Assembly: GCA_013151045.1 (NCBI GenBank)
Contig: JAADIY010000042.1
Coordinates: 35,984-99,983, forward strand
DNA: 64,000 bases
Direction of reading: 5' to 3'
From: Gammaproteobacteria bacterium
Lineage (GTDB): Bacteria; Pseudomonadota; Gammaproteobacteria; GCA-2400775
In this document: piece by piece, positions 16,659 to 24,511 of the stretch
Numbering within the stretch: the stretch's first letter is position 1
How the letters are laid out: every line of letters starts with the position of its first letter
The notes under the pieces: model-generated
What the model saw: only the letters and a program-made list of their open reading frames with translations
Database searches by the model: none
Told to the model about the DNA's origin: nothing
Translations under genes and position numbers: made by a program

Positions 16659-18503
16659 TTAACCTCGAGCACCTCCAGACAATGTGACTGGCGCACCGCT
16701 ATCAGTATTACCATGGCTTCCAGTAACATTAAGCTCAGCAGGTGCAACATCAACATTACGTTTATTATCAACACCTGGCATTGCACTGATCGGGCCACGA
16801 CGAGTTGGGTTTCTCTTCGCTGAAGATCTTCCCTCTGTACCCGTTACACGCTCATTACGATCCCAATCATCACCGGTGATATTCATACCGGTCTCCATAC
16901 CTTCGCCCGTCACACCACGAGCTGGTTTGACGATCTCTACAGGTGCGTTAACATTGCCTGTAGTGTTATTAACACGATCACCAAAACGCGCTTCTTCAGT
17001 ACCGGTTAACTTACCTTCTCCCAATGAGAAAGCACCGCTAACGCGACCTTGCTCATAACGAGAACCCGTTACAGCATTATGCTCGGTTGTCGTTTGGCTG
17101 GCGTGATTAGGTGCGTCAACACTAAAGTTACCCCATGGGGCGCCAGCTAGCGGCTTTGGGAAATCAGATTCCCCGATTTGCGCTGGTACTGCACCACATA
17201 CTTGCTGGTGATCAGTCGCACCAATATATGAAGTACCGGTTAGAGGCTTACATACGCCTTTAGCAGCACCGGTTAAATTACCCAAACCAGGTTGAATACC
17301 CGTAATATCACGACCTTCATTACCGCGACGTAATTCACTACGTGCTAAAGCAACTTTTGCTTGCCTAGGCTCACAATACTTTTCATATTGCTCTGAACCA
17401 GCATAAGGTGTACCGGTCACCGCTTTACAGGTGCCCGCTTCATCACCAGTTACGTGTTCTGATCGCGCAGGTTTTGAACCTGATACGATTGTGCCGCGAC
17501 TGGTTTGTGAAAAACTAATTTTTGCTGGACCAGTGTCTGGCTTAACACCGCAAAACTGTTCAAAGTGTTCAGTACCAAGATACTCCGTACCTGTCACGTT
17601 TTTGCAACTACCGCGCTCATCACCAGTAACACTATCACTACGTCCAATAGAACTCGCCGTTGTAATATTACCGCCACGTGCCAAAGCGCTAGTTAGCACT
17701 TTTGACGGCACATTAAACTGCTTATTATCACTTTGACAATAACTCGCAAAAACATCATCTGACAAATAATCTGTACCAGTAACTGAACGGCATAAACCAA
17801 TTTCGTCGCCGGTTGTCTTAGCACTATGTGCCACCTGCGTACCCGTTACTTCTTCAGTGACTGCAGGTTTTGGACGGTTACCGCGAATAGGTGTCGACTT
17901 TGCTTTCACTGCACCACCACCTTTAACACTACGTTGTGCTCGCACACTACGTGCCAGATCACGGCTTGAGATATCTGGGTTTTGTGAACGCGCTACCTGC
18001 GCAGAACTCACTCCACTACTCATAATCTCTACACCTTTTTTACCATGTGCGGCCAGCGCATGGCGACGTGCACGTGAATTCATACGGCCTGAGTTGCTTG
18101 GCGATACGACGTTCACTTTTTTCATTTGTGTTGGCACTGATGCTGGCTTAGTAAATATTGCTGCTGCTGATGCCGCACCAGCTTTACACTTGCCTTCACC
18201 ATTGCAACCGCAACCACAACCTTTAGCTGTAGCCACTTTCGCTTTCGCACGTGCCACACGTTGACGGTCTGGCGCTGCCACACCGGCTTTACCTTTTGTC
18301 GACATTTGTCGACGTCGAGCCAGCGATTCTTGACGGCAGCTACCGAAAGTGCTTGAAGAAGCGCTAGCACTACGACGCGGAGCAGGAGCAGCAGATGCGA
18401 TTGCAGCGACGGGTGCGCTAGCGATTGCATTGCTTTTACCTTGAGTCTGAGCGTTGCGTCGTGCTCTTGCAGCACTGCGTCCTGACAGATCTTTAATGGC
18501 CAT
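16659..18503 (-). CDS. csoS2: CsoS2, intrinsically disordered carboxysome assembly scaffold (short form)
   Basis: CsoS2 links RuBisCO to the shell. At 614 residues it is clearly shorter than the roughly 870-residue Halothiobacillus protein. The N-terminal domain has basic RuBisCO-binding peptides near residues 11-24 (AARARRNAQTQGKS), 61-73 (LARRRQMSTKGKA) and around 143-156 (SRARRHALAAHGKK). A cysteine cluster, KGCGCGCNGEGKCK, covers residues 95-107. I count four middle repeats of the form VTGDExGxCKxVTGTxY...C, between about 225 and 440, against six in Halothiobacillus. The C-terminal domain ends NVTGSHGNTDSGAPVTLSGG, the shell-anchoring end. I see no obvious slippery site supporting the two-isoform frameshift. 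Confidence 0.94.
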   Translation of the reverse strand: MAIKDLSGRSAARARRNAQTQGKSNAIASAPVAAIASAAPAPRRSASASSSTFGSCRQESLARRRQMSTKGKAGVAAPDRQRVARAKAKVATAKGCGCGCNGEGKCKAGAASAAAIFTKPASVPTQMKKVNVVSPSNSGRMNSRARRHALAAHGKKGVEIMSSGVSSAQVARSQNPDISSRDLARSVRAQRSVKGGGAVKAKSTPIRGNRPKPAVTEEVTGTQVAHSAKTTGDEIGLCRSVTGTDYLSDDVFASYCQSDNKQFNVPSKVLTSALARGGNITTASSIGRSDSVTGDERGSCKNVTGTEYLGTEHFEQFCGVKPDTGPAKISFSQTSRGTIVSGSKPARSEHVTGDEAGTCKAVTGTPYAGSEQYEKYCEPRQAKVALARSELRRGNEGRDITGIQPGLGNLTGAAKGVCKPLTGTSYIGATDHQQVCGAVPAQIGESDFPKPLAGAPWGNFSVDAPNHASQTTTEHNAVTGSRYEQGRVSGAFSLGEGKLTGTEEARFGDRVNNTTGNVNAPVEIVKPARGVTGEGMETGMNITGDDWDRNERVTGTEGRSSAKRNPTRRGPISAMPGVDNKRNVDVAPAELNVTGSHGNTDSGAPVTLSGGARG

Positions 18504-18544
18504 ATTTGTTTATCCCATGCGTTATCGAGAAAACCGAGATGGAA

Positions 18545-18562
18545 GTGGTGCCAAAGCACCAC
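18545..18562 (-). repeat. Hairpin between cbbS and csoS2
   Basis: GTGGTGC (18545-18551) and GCACCAC (18556-18562) form a perfect 7-bp stem with a 4-nt loop in the 72-bp gap. Without a T-run it is more likely an mRNA stability or partial attenuation element, separating the very abundant RuBisCO transcript from the csoS2 part. Confidence 0.6.
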
Positions 18563-18575
18563 ATCAACCTTCTTA

Positions 18576-18923
18576 TCAAGCAGCCTTACCGCGATACGCT
18601 ACAAAGCAAACACCTTGGCTTTGCGTGTAGTTGTCATAACCAATCAAACGTACATGATGATCTGGGTATGCGCGATGGCACGCTTCTAACTCAGCAACTA
18701 CGTTACCAAGATCGGTTTCACCGAAGAACGGTAACTTCCACATTGGCCAGTAAACACTACTTACTAGCGCTGGATCTTCGTGCTCAATTGATGGTGTTAA
18801 ACCTTGACTCAACATATAGTTAATTTGGGCATAAACTTCTTCTTGCGAAAACGGCGGTAAAAACGAAAAAGTTTCTAACGTCTGAGCAGTACGGTAATCA
18901 CCCATTTCTGCATTTGATTTCAT
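18576..18923 (-). CDS. cbbS: RuBisCO small subunit, form IA
   Basis: This 115-residue small subunit of L8S8 RuBisCO carries ETFSFLPPFSQEEVYAQINY, the segment YWPMWKLPFFGETD and the C-terminal HVRLIGYDNYTQSQGVCFVA typical of carboxysomal form IA. It follows cbbL by 45 bp. The start fits the family length. Confidence 0.97.
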   Translation of the reverse strand: MKSNAEMGDYRTAQTLETFSFLPPFSQEEVYAQINYMLSQGLTPSIEHEDPALVSSVYWPMWKLPFFGETDLGNVVAELEACHRAYPDHHVRLIGYDNYTQSQGVCFVAYRGKAA

Positions 18924-18968
18924 TGCTGTCTCCTGAATATATTGCGAATCTATTAGGGATTAATTAAC

Positions 18969-20378
18969 TTAGGCGTCAAGCTTGTCTACGGTTTCAAATT
19001 CGAAGACGATCTCTTTCCAAGTTTCCATAGCGATTGCGAGTTCTGGGCTATGTTTTGCAGCACCTTCTAGAATATCGCGACCTTCACGCTCTAGTTCACG
19101 GCCTTCGTTACGCGCTTTAACACACGCTTCCAAAGCAACACGGTTTGCAGCAGCACCCGCAGCGTTACCCCAAGGATGTCCTTGAGTACCACCACCGAAC
19201 TGAAGAATAGAATCATCGCCGAAGATCTCAACCAGCGCTGGCATATGCCATACGTGGATACCACCAGAAGCAACAGCAAAGACACCAGGCATTGAGCCCC
19301 AATCTTGATCAAAGAAGATACCGCGTTTGCGATCTTCAGGAATAAATGATTCACGTAACTGATCAACAAAACCTAATGTTGAAGCACGATCACCCTCAAG
19401 CTTACCAACAACCGTACCCGTATGGAGATGATCACCACCTGACAAACGTAAGCACTTAGCTAGTACACGGAAGTGAATACCGTGATGCGGGTTACGATCG
19501 ATAACTGCATGCATGGCACGATGAATATGCAACAATATACCGTTATCACGACACCATTTAGCCAAACCAGAGTTGGCGGTAAAACCACCCGTCAAAAAGT
19601 CATGCATGATCACTGGCTGACCAAGCTCTTTGGCAAACTCAGCACGCTCATACATTTCTTCAGGTGTATTAGCCGTTACGTTTAAGTAATGACCTTTAAT
19701 CTCGCCAGTTTCAGCTTGTGCTTTTTCTACTGCCGCAGCAACAAACTCGAAACGGTTACGCCAGCGCATGAATGGCTGGGAGTTGATGTTTTCGTCATCT
19801 TTGGTCAGATCCAAACCACCACGCAAACATTCGTAAACAGCACGACCGTAGTTTTTAGCAGAAAGACCCAGCTTAGGTTTAATCGTACAACCCAACAATG
19901 GACGCCCATATTTGTTTAGCTTGTCACGCTCAACTTGGATACCACTTGGTGGCCCAAGGCACGTTTTAACAAATGCGATTGGGAAGCGAATGTCTTCGAG
20001 ACGCAAGGCTTTAATTGCTTTAAAGCCGAACACGTTACCAACCAATGAGGTCAATACGTTAACAACTGAACCTTCTTCAAAAAGATCAATTGGATAAGCA
20101 ATGAAAGCATAGAAACAAGTGCTATCACCTGGCACATCTTCGATGCGATAGGCACGGCCTTTATAAAATTCCATATCGGTCAATAACTCAGACCACACCG
20201 TACTCCAAGTACCGGTAGATGATTCTGCCGCTACGGCTGCAGCTGCTTCATTATGAGGAACACCTTCTTGTGGCGTAACCTTGAAACATGCTAACAAATC
20301 CGTATCAAGTGGCACGTAATCCGGAGTCCAGTACACATCACGGTACTCTTTAACACCCGCATCGTATTTCTTTCCCAT
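18969..20378 (-). CDS. cbbL: RuBisCO large subunit, form IA carboxysomal
   Basis: This 469-residue large subunit carboxylates RuBP in the Calvin cycle. Catalytic features are intact: the proton-abstracting Lys in [17 protein letters not shown], the carbamylated Lys in [27 protein letters not shown], loop-6 Lys in [10 protein letters not shown], and [12 protein letters not shown]. The N-terminus ([20 protein letters not shown]) and the pairing with csoS2 identify the carboxysomal subtype. It heads the cso operon, and about 330 bp of non-coding DNA upstream contain several inverted repeats suitable for CbbR. Confidence 0.98.
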   Translation of the reverse strand: MGKKYDAGVKEYRDVYWTPDYVPLDTDLLACFKVTPQEGVPHNEAAAAVAAESSTGTWSTVWSELLTDMEFYKGRAYRIEDVPGDSTCFYAFIAYPIDLFEEGSVVNVLTSLVGNVFGFKAIKALRLEDIRFPIAFVKTCLGPPSGIQVERDKLNKYGRPLLGCTIKPKLGLSAKNYGRAVYECLRGGLDLTKDDENINSQPFMRWRNRFEFVAAAVEKAQAETGEIKGHYLNVTANTPEEMYERAEFAKELGQPVIMHDFLTGGFTANSGLAKWCRDNGILLHIHRAMHAVIDRNPHHGIHFRVLAKCLRLSGGDHLHTGTVVGKLEGDRASTLGFVDQLRESFIPEDRKRGIFFDQDWGSMPGVFAVASGGIHVWHMPALVEIFGDDSILQFGGGTQGHPWGNAAGAAANRVALEACVKARNEGRELEREGRDILEGAAKHSPELAIAMETWKEIVFEFETVDKLDA

Positions 20379-20428
20379 AGTCGATTTACTCCTGCTGTGG
20401 TTGTACTTCGAAACTTTGAACGAAGATT

Positions 20429-20567
20429 ATAGGCCTATTAACATTAATTCCAATCGATAGTTTGAATGCATTTGATAGATAGTTATCTATAATTGTCGCA
20501 ATATTAGCCTATAAAGCAACAACTAATCCAATATTATCGATGAATAGTATAGATGATTACCTATACT
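20429..20567 (-). promoter_or_regulatory. Candidate cbbL promoter region with CbbR-like inverted repeats
   Basis: Upstream of cbbL I see three inverted repeats: ATAGGCCTAT (20429-20438), ATAGAT-N4-ATCTAT (20475-20490) and AGTATAG-N8-CTATACT (20546-20567, perfect 7-bp arms). The last two share the TATAG/ATAGAT theme and lie about 100-190 bp from the start codon, where LysR-type activators bind. Exact -35 and -10 boxes are not clear. The remaining non-coding bases up to 20710 hold nothing else I recognise. Confidence 0.5.
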
Positions 20568-20710
20568 TAATCTGACAACACCTCAATTTTTCACCATTTT
20601 GCCTAACCACCGGCTATATATAAAAGTATAAAAGAATTTAAAGATGCCTATGGCTAATAACCCAGGAATTGAGATTTCATCGCGTCTTATTAGAAATGCC
20701 ACTGAACCAC

Positions 20711-21489
20711 ATGCAGCCAAAAATAAGTGAACTCGACAATATTATTCGTGCAGCGCAGAAAGGTGATGAAGCTGCGTTCGAAGAATTACTCAATCACCGC
20801 TATGAAAGGCTTTGTTGAACGCAAACGTGATAAAGACATCTTTTTATCAGCCCTAGGTTTTGGCCAAGGAAATTATAACGACCACACCATGCAATCTTTA
20901 GCGCAAAAAATGTTGGTTGATCAGGCGGCAGAAGCGCTATTTACTATCGCCAAAGACGTAAAGATTCAAATTGAATTTAACCCTACAACCGTCAGCGAAT
21001 ATCGCCTTTTAGACTATAAAGCTCGCGCTCTCAATCGTGAAGATTTTAACAACGATGCCGTAGATACTAGCGATATTGGTGCTGGCCATAGTATTACCGC
21101 AATCTATAAAATTACAGCCAAAAGCGCCAATTCCGGACTAATTGACGAAAGTCGCTATCAAGCCAAACCAAGCAGTAGAGATATCACAGGCAAATATGGT
21201 TTTCTAAAGATGCGCTATAAACGGCCTGAATCAGATAGTTCTGAGCTTATCACGACAACAATTGCGAACAGCAATACAAAAGCAGGTCTACAACTGGCCA
21301 ACGAGATTCAATTTTCAACTTCTGTTGTGGCTTTTGCACAACTCTTACGCGGCGGTCAATACACAAATAATTGGGGTTACGATCATGCACTAAAACTTGC
21401 TCAATCTCATCAAAGGCGAAGACCTCTATGGTCATCGCACAGAGTTTGTACAATTAATACCTAAAGCTAAAATCGCTGACGAATTATAA
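20711..21489 (+). pseudogene. Decayed ECF sigma factor and YfbK-like VWA protein remnants
   Basis: The locus joins two broken genes. The first 35 codons (20711-20818) read MQPKISELDNIIRAAQKGDE and onward to a stop, which is the N-terminal helix of an ECF-type sigma factor. From about 20805, in another frame, the sequence continues as the C-terminal part of a YfbK-type von Willebrand/DUF3520 protein: LGFGQGNYNDHTMQSLAQKM, then AKDVKIQIEFNPTTVSEYRL. Near 21412 the frame shifts again; the natural ending IKGEDLYGHRTEFVQLI continues in a third frame to a stop at 21489. One internal deletion and one frameshift explain the structure. Intact relatives pair a YfbK protein with an ECF sigma factor. Confidence 0.75.
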
Positions 21490-21556
21490 TCCTAATAAAA
21501 ATATGTCGAGGGATTTCTGTGCCATTCCCTCGGTATTGCGACCAACAACAACTTCG

Positions 21557-22543
21557 CTAAAAAGGACTCGGCCTAGGTGTATCAACACCAGACGCAGGTA
21601 ATGTAGGCAATGGAAATGAAGGTTGTACACCTGTTAAGGTTTTCAGAAACGCAACGACACGAGCAGTCTCATCGTCGTTAAACTGAATACCTAATTGCAC
21701 ACGGCCCATAGTATTCACTGCTTCTTCCAAAGTTTTAATCGCACCATCATGAAAATACGGATATGTAAGCTCTATATTTCGCAGCAACGGAACTTTAAAA
21801 ACATTGTCATCTATCAACTCTCCTGTTATCGCCGATCTGCCACGTGACGGGTGGGTCGTTTTATAAGGCTCAAACACGCCAAGCTTTTGAAAAGACTGTC
21901 CGCCAACACCAGGACCGTTATGACAATTCGTACAACCTACATTTTTAAAAATTTTATAACCAGATAACTCATATTCGCTAATCGCATTTTTGTTGCCCAA
22001 CAACCACATATCGAATGGTGAATTAGGAGTAACTAATGTTTTTTCAAACTCCGCTATAGCCGACGCGACGCTAGCTATAGTAATAGCTCCATCATCGAAT
22101 ACTTGTTTAAATTCGGTCACATACCCTGGTATCGTTTTTAGCACATCGGCCACCAATACATGAGGTGTTGCCATTGAAGCAGGATTTTCTATTGAGCTAC
22201 GTGCCTGCTCCTCAAGCGTTGCCGCGCGGCCATCCCAATATTGAGAAAAATTTAAACTTGAATTTAAAACGGTAGGCGTATTGATCCGCCCTTTCTGCCA
22301 TTTATCACCAATTGGAAACTGTAAATTATCCACCCCGCCTAAGCTTAAGTTGTGGCATAAGTTACAGGAAAAATGGCCAGACTGTGATAGCCTACGCTCA
22401 TAGTATAATTTTTTTCCTAACTCAGATTTTGCAAGGTCTATTAATTTAGGTGCACGCACCGGAAATATAGGCTCTTCCTTCGCAAAGGTTGAGCTTGAAG
22501 CAAACAAAACAACTAATAACAGACAAACAATAAGTCTTTTCAT
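21557..22543 (-). CDS. Di-heme cytochrome c peroxidase family protein
   Basis: This 328-residue exported protein has a signal peptide (residues 1-21, ending FASSSTFA). Two c-type heme sites are present: CNLCH near residue 59 and CTNCH near 205. It belongs to the CcpA/MauG-type di-heme peroxidase family, which reduces hydrogen peroxide in the periplasm with electrons from small cytochromes. It is a close paralog of the gene just upstream (15 bp gap), sharing LGGVDNLQF, NTPTVLNSSLNFSQYWDGRA and the conserved end VVAFLKTLTG. The last gene of a four-gene operon. True peroxidase versus other MauG-like oxidation cannot be told. Confidence 0.88.
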   Translation of the reverse strand: MKRLIVCLLLVVLFASSSTFAKEEPIFPVRAPKLIDLAKSELGKKLYYERRLSQSGHFSCNLCHNLSLGGVDNLQFPIGDKWQKGRINTPTVLNSSLNFSQYWDGRAATLEEQARSSIENPASMATPHVLVADVLKTIPGYVTEFKQVFDDGAITIASVASAIAEFEKTLVTPNSPFDMWLLGNKNAISEYELSGYKIFKNVGCTNCHNGPGVGGQSFQKLGVFEPYKTTHPSRGRSAITGELIDDNVFKVPLLRNIELTYPYFHDGAIKTLEEAVNTMGRVQLGIQFNDDETARVVAFLKTLTGVQPSFPLPTLPASGVDTPRPSPF

Positions 22544-22558
22544 TACCTTCTCCAGGTT

Positions 22559-23551
22559 CTATAAAAACGGCTCAGGTAGTGGCGTATCTGGCCCTGATGG
22601 TGGCAATGTTGGAATATTGAACGACGGTTGCTCGCCTGTGAGTGTTTTCAAAAAAGCGACGACGCGAGCATTTTCTTGTCGTGTAAAAGTCACCCCTCTT
22701 TGAACACGCGCCATCGTATCAACAGCCTCCTCCAAGGTTTCAACTTCGCCATCATGAAAATAGGGGAAAGTAAGTTCGATATTGCGCAGCAAAGGCACTT
22801 TAAACACATTAATATCTGATACCTTACCAGTGACATCAGCCTTACCTTGCGCAGGGTGATCTGTCTCATATACATCTTTGATACCTAGTCGTTGAAACGA
22901 TTGGCCACCGACACCAGGACCGTTATGACAAGCAACGCAACCGCTGGTTTTAAACGTTAAATAACCAGCCAACTCATAATCATTTATTGCCGATGGGTCA
23001 CCTAGCAACCATTGATCAAAACGAGAGTTAGGGGTAATTAAAATTTTCTCAAATTCAGCAATCGCACTGGTCACGCGGTCTATCGTTATTTCAGCACTAC
23101 CAAACACTTGCCTAAACTCAATGACATACCCCGGTATTGTCTCTAATACCTTTATTGCTAATACATGGTTGGATGCCATCTCTATAGGATTAACAATAGG
23201 TGCTTCCGCTTGCTCCTTTAAATCTGCCGCCCTGCCATTCCAAAATTGCGCTAAATTCATACTTGAATTCAACACCGTTGGAGTGTTAATTCCACCCTTT
23301 TGCCAATTGTGTCCAATAGAAAATTGCATATTATCGACACCACCCAAACTCAGGTTATGACACGAGTTACATGAAATATGCCCTGATAATGATAAACGCG
23401 GATCAAAAAATAATTTTTTGCCTAGCTCCACCTGAGCCAGGTTTATATTTTTAACAGGTTGAATGGGAGAAATCGGCTCTACTGCCAACGCAGTAGACAC
23501 GGACAAGAAACAACATACTGTAAAAATTGCATTAGATAATTTATTTTTCAT
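22559..23551 (-). CDS. Di-heme cytochrome c peroxidase family protein (paralog)
   Basis: This 330-residue periplasmic protein has a signal peptide (residues 1-23) and heme motifs CNSCH and CVACH. It is colinear with its downstream neighbour, indicating a tandem duplication, and more distantly similar to the third copy at 52892-53860. The motif NPIEMASNHVLAIKVLETIP lies between the heme domains. It sits 27 bp after a small membrane protein gene. Expression is probably set by the divergent sigma-54 activator at 24512, though this is inference from gene arrangement. Confidence 0.88.
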   Translation of the reverse strand: MKNKLSNAIFTVCCFLSVSTALAVEPISPIQPVKNINLAQVELGKKLFFDPRLSLSGHISCNSCHNLSLGGVDNMQFSIGHNWQKGGINTPTVLNSSMNLAQFWNGRAADLKEQAEAPIVNPIEMASNHVLAIKVLETIPGYVIEFRQVFGSAEITIDRVTSAIAEFEKILITPNSRFDQWLLGDPSAINDYELAGYLTFKTSGCVACHNGPGVGGQSFQRLGIKDVYETDHPAQGKADVTGKVSDINVFKVPLLRNIELTFPYFHDGEVETLEEAVDTMARVQRGVTFTRQENARVVAFLKTLTGEQPSFNIPTLPPSGPDTPLPEPFL

Positions 23552-23578
23552 AGTGATTTATCCTAATAAAGTTGCATT

Positions 23579-23917
23579 TCAGTCATTGCTATAACGAATT
23601 GTTTTAACCGGTAGAACATGTGACGTCGCTGAAATACCATGTAATCTAAGAAGCGTAGACCTATGAAACGGCAAACTTTTTGTTATAGATTTTTCTTTGT
23701 ATTTCGCCCTATGAATTGCTAGTTTAACTTCCACATTAAGCTCAGACTCGGACTGGGCCACCATAAAATTTTGTTTTCCCGTAGAACTAGCGCTTACCAT
23801 CCCGACAATCAGGAACAACAACAATGAGAAAACAATATAAATAACTACATTTACACCTATGACAGAAAATATAGTCTTCGTATAGCCTGCAAAATCTCTA
23901 CTACTTTCATCACCCAT
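23579..23917 (-). CDS. Small membrane protein of unknown function
   Basis: This 112-residue protein is not recognised. It has one strong hydrophobic segment, IFSVIGVNVVIYIVFSLLLF continuing to about residue 42, followed by a hydrophilic, basic C-terminal half that would lie in the periplasm. Its start lies 2 bp past the stop of the NTF2-like gene and its stop 27 bp before the first peroxidase gene, so it belongs to the same operon. A role in anchoring or assembling the peroxidases is possible but only suggested by position. Confidence 0.6.
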   Translation of the reverse strand: MGDESSRDFAGYTKTIFSVIGVNVVIYIVFSLLLFLIVGMVSASSTGKQNFMVAQSESELNVEVKLAIHRAKYKEKSITKSLPFHRSTLLRLHGISATSHVLPVKTIRYSND

Positions 23918-23919
23918 AA

Positions 23920-24342
23920 TTAATGCCCTATACGCCTATCGTCCGCTTTAATTTCAATATCACTTGCACTGACATCGCGCAGACTCACCAGACCATTACC
24001 ATCAAATTCCCATTGCTCGCTGCCGTGAGTACGCATCCATTGACCTGACATCGCATGCTGCCATTCGCACTCAAAACGTATAGAGATGCGATTGTCGGTA
24101 TAAGTCCAAAGCTCCATTTCTAAACGGTAATGCAGCTCTCTTAACCATTTACGAGCAAGAAATTCATTAATGGCTTCGTAACCACTAAGGCATTCATCTC
24201 CAATACGCCATTCAGACTGCTCGCTATATGCCTGCACCACGATCTCAGGAGATCGCGTATTCCAATTCTCCTGAACTTGTTGCACTTTCATTTGCGCAAC
24301 TTCATTGGTAAACGACAATTTGAGCAATCCGGTCATATACAT
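23920..24342 (-). CDS. NTF2-like (DUF1348-type) protein
   Basis: This 140-residue SnoaL/NTF2-fold protein has the DUF1348 pattern: VQENWNTRSPEIVVQAYSEQ, GYEAINEFLARKWLRELHYR, and RTHGSEQWEFDGNGLVSLRD. Members are single-domain, cone-shaped proteins of unknown activity, often next to oxidoreductases. It is the first gene of the peroxidase operon and is divergent from the sigma-54 activator gene across 169 bp. Two near starts (Met1 and Met3) and a later Met are possible. Confidence 0.82.
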   Translation of the reverse strand: MYMTGLLKLSFTNEVAQMKVQQVQENWNTRSPEIVVQAYSEQSEWRIGDECLSGYEAINEFLARKWLRELHYRLEMELWTYTDNRISIRFECEWQHAMSGQWMRTHGSEQWEFDGNGLVSLRDVSASDIEIKADDRRIGH

Positions 24343-24450
24343 TCCTAAAATTTTGAGCCATGCCTGTATTCTTCTTAATAACTTCTATCTCATATTTCGT
24401 ACCAACCTATAAAATCCATGTAAAACAATGAGTTAAGTAACCTCTAAAAC

Positions 24451-24504
24451 CTCAATAATTTGAGTTCCACAATTTTTTATGGTTTAATCCTCAAAATATT
24501 GGGG
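24451..24504. promoter_or_regulatory. Twin palindromes between the NTF2-like operon and the sigma-54 activator
   Basis: CTCAA-N4-TTGAG (24451-24464) and CCTCAA-N4-TTGGGG (24489-24504) share half-sites and have centres 39 bp apart. They lie in the divergent intergenic region, the second just ahead of the activator's start codon at 24512. They are reasonable autoregulatory operators, for the adjacent activator or another dimeric regulator. I did not find a clear -24/-12 sigma-54 promoter beside them. Confidence 0.4.
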
Positions 24505-24511
24505 TCTATTC

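Noticed and set aside
16659..18503. Programmed frameshift in csoS2
   Set aside because: No clear slippery heptamer with a following stem was recognised; the frame is open throughout.
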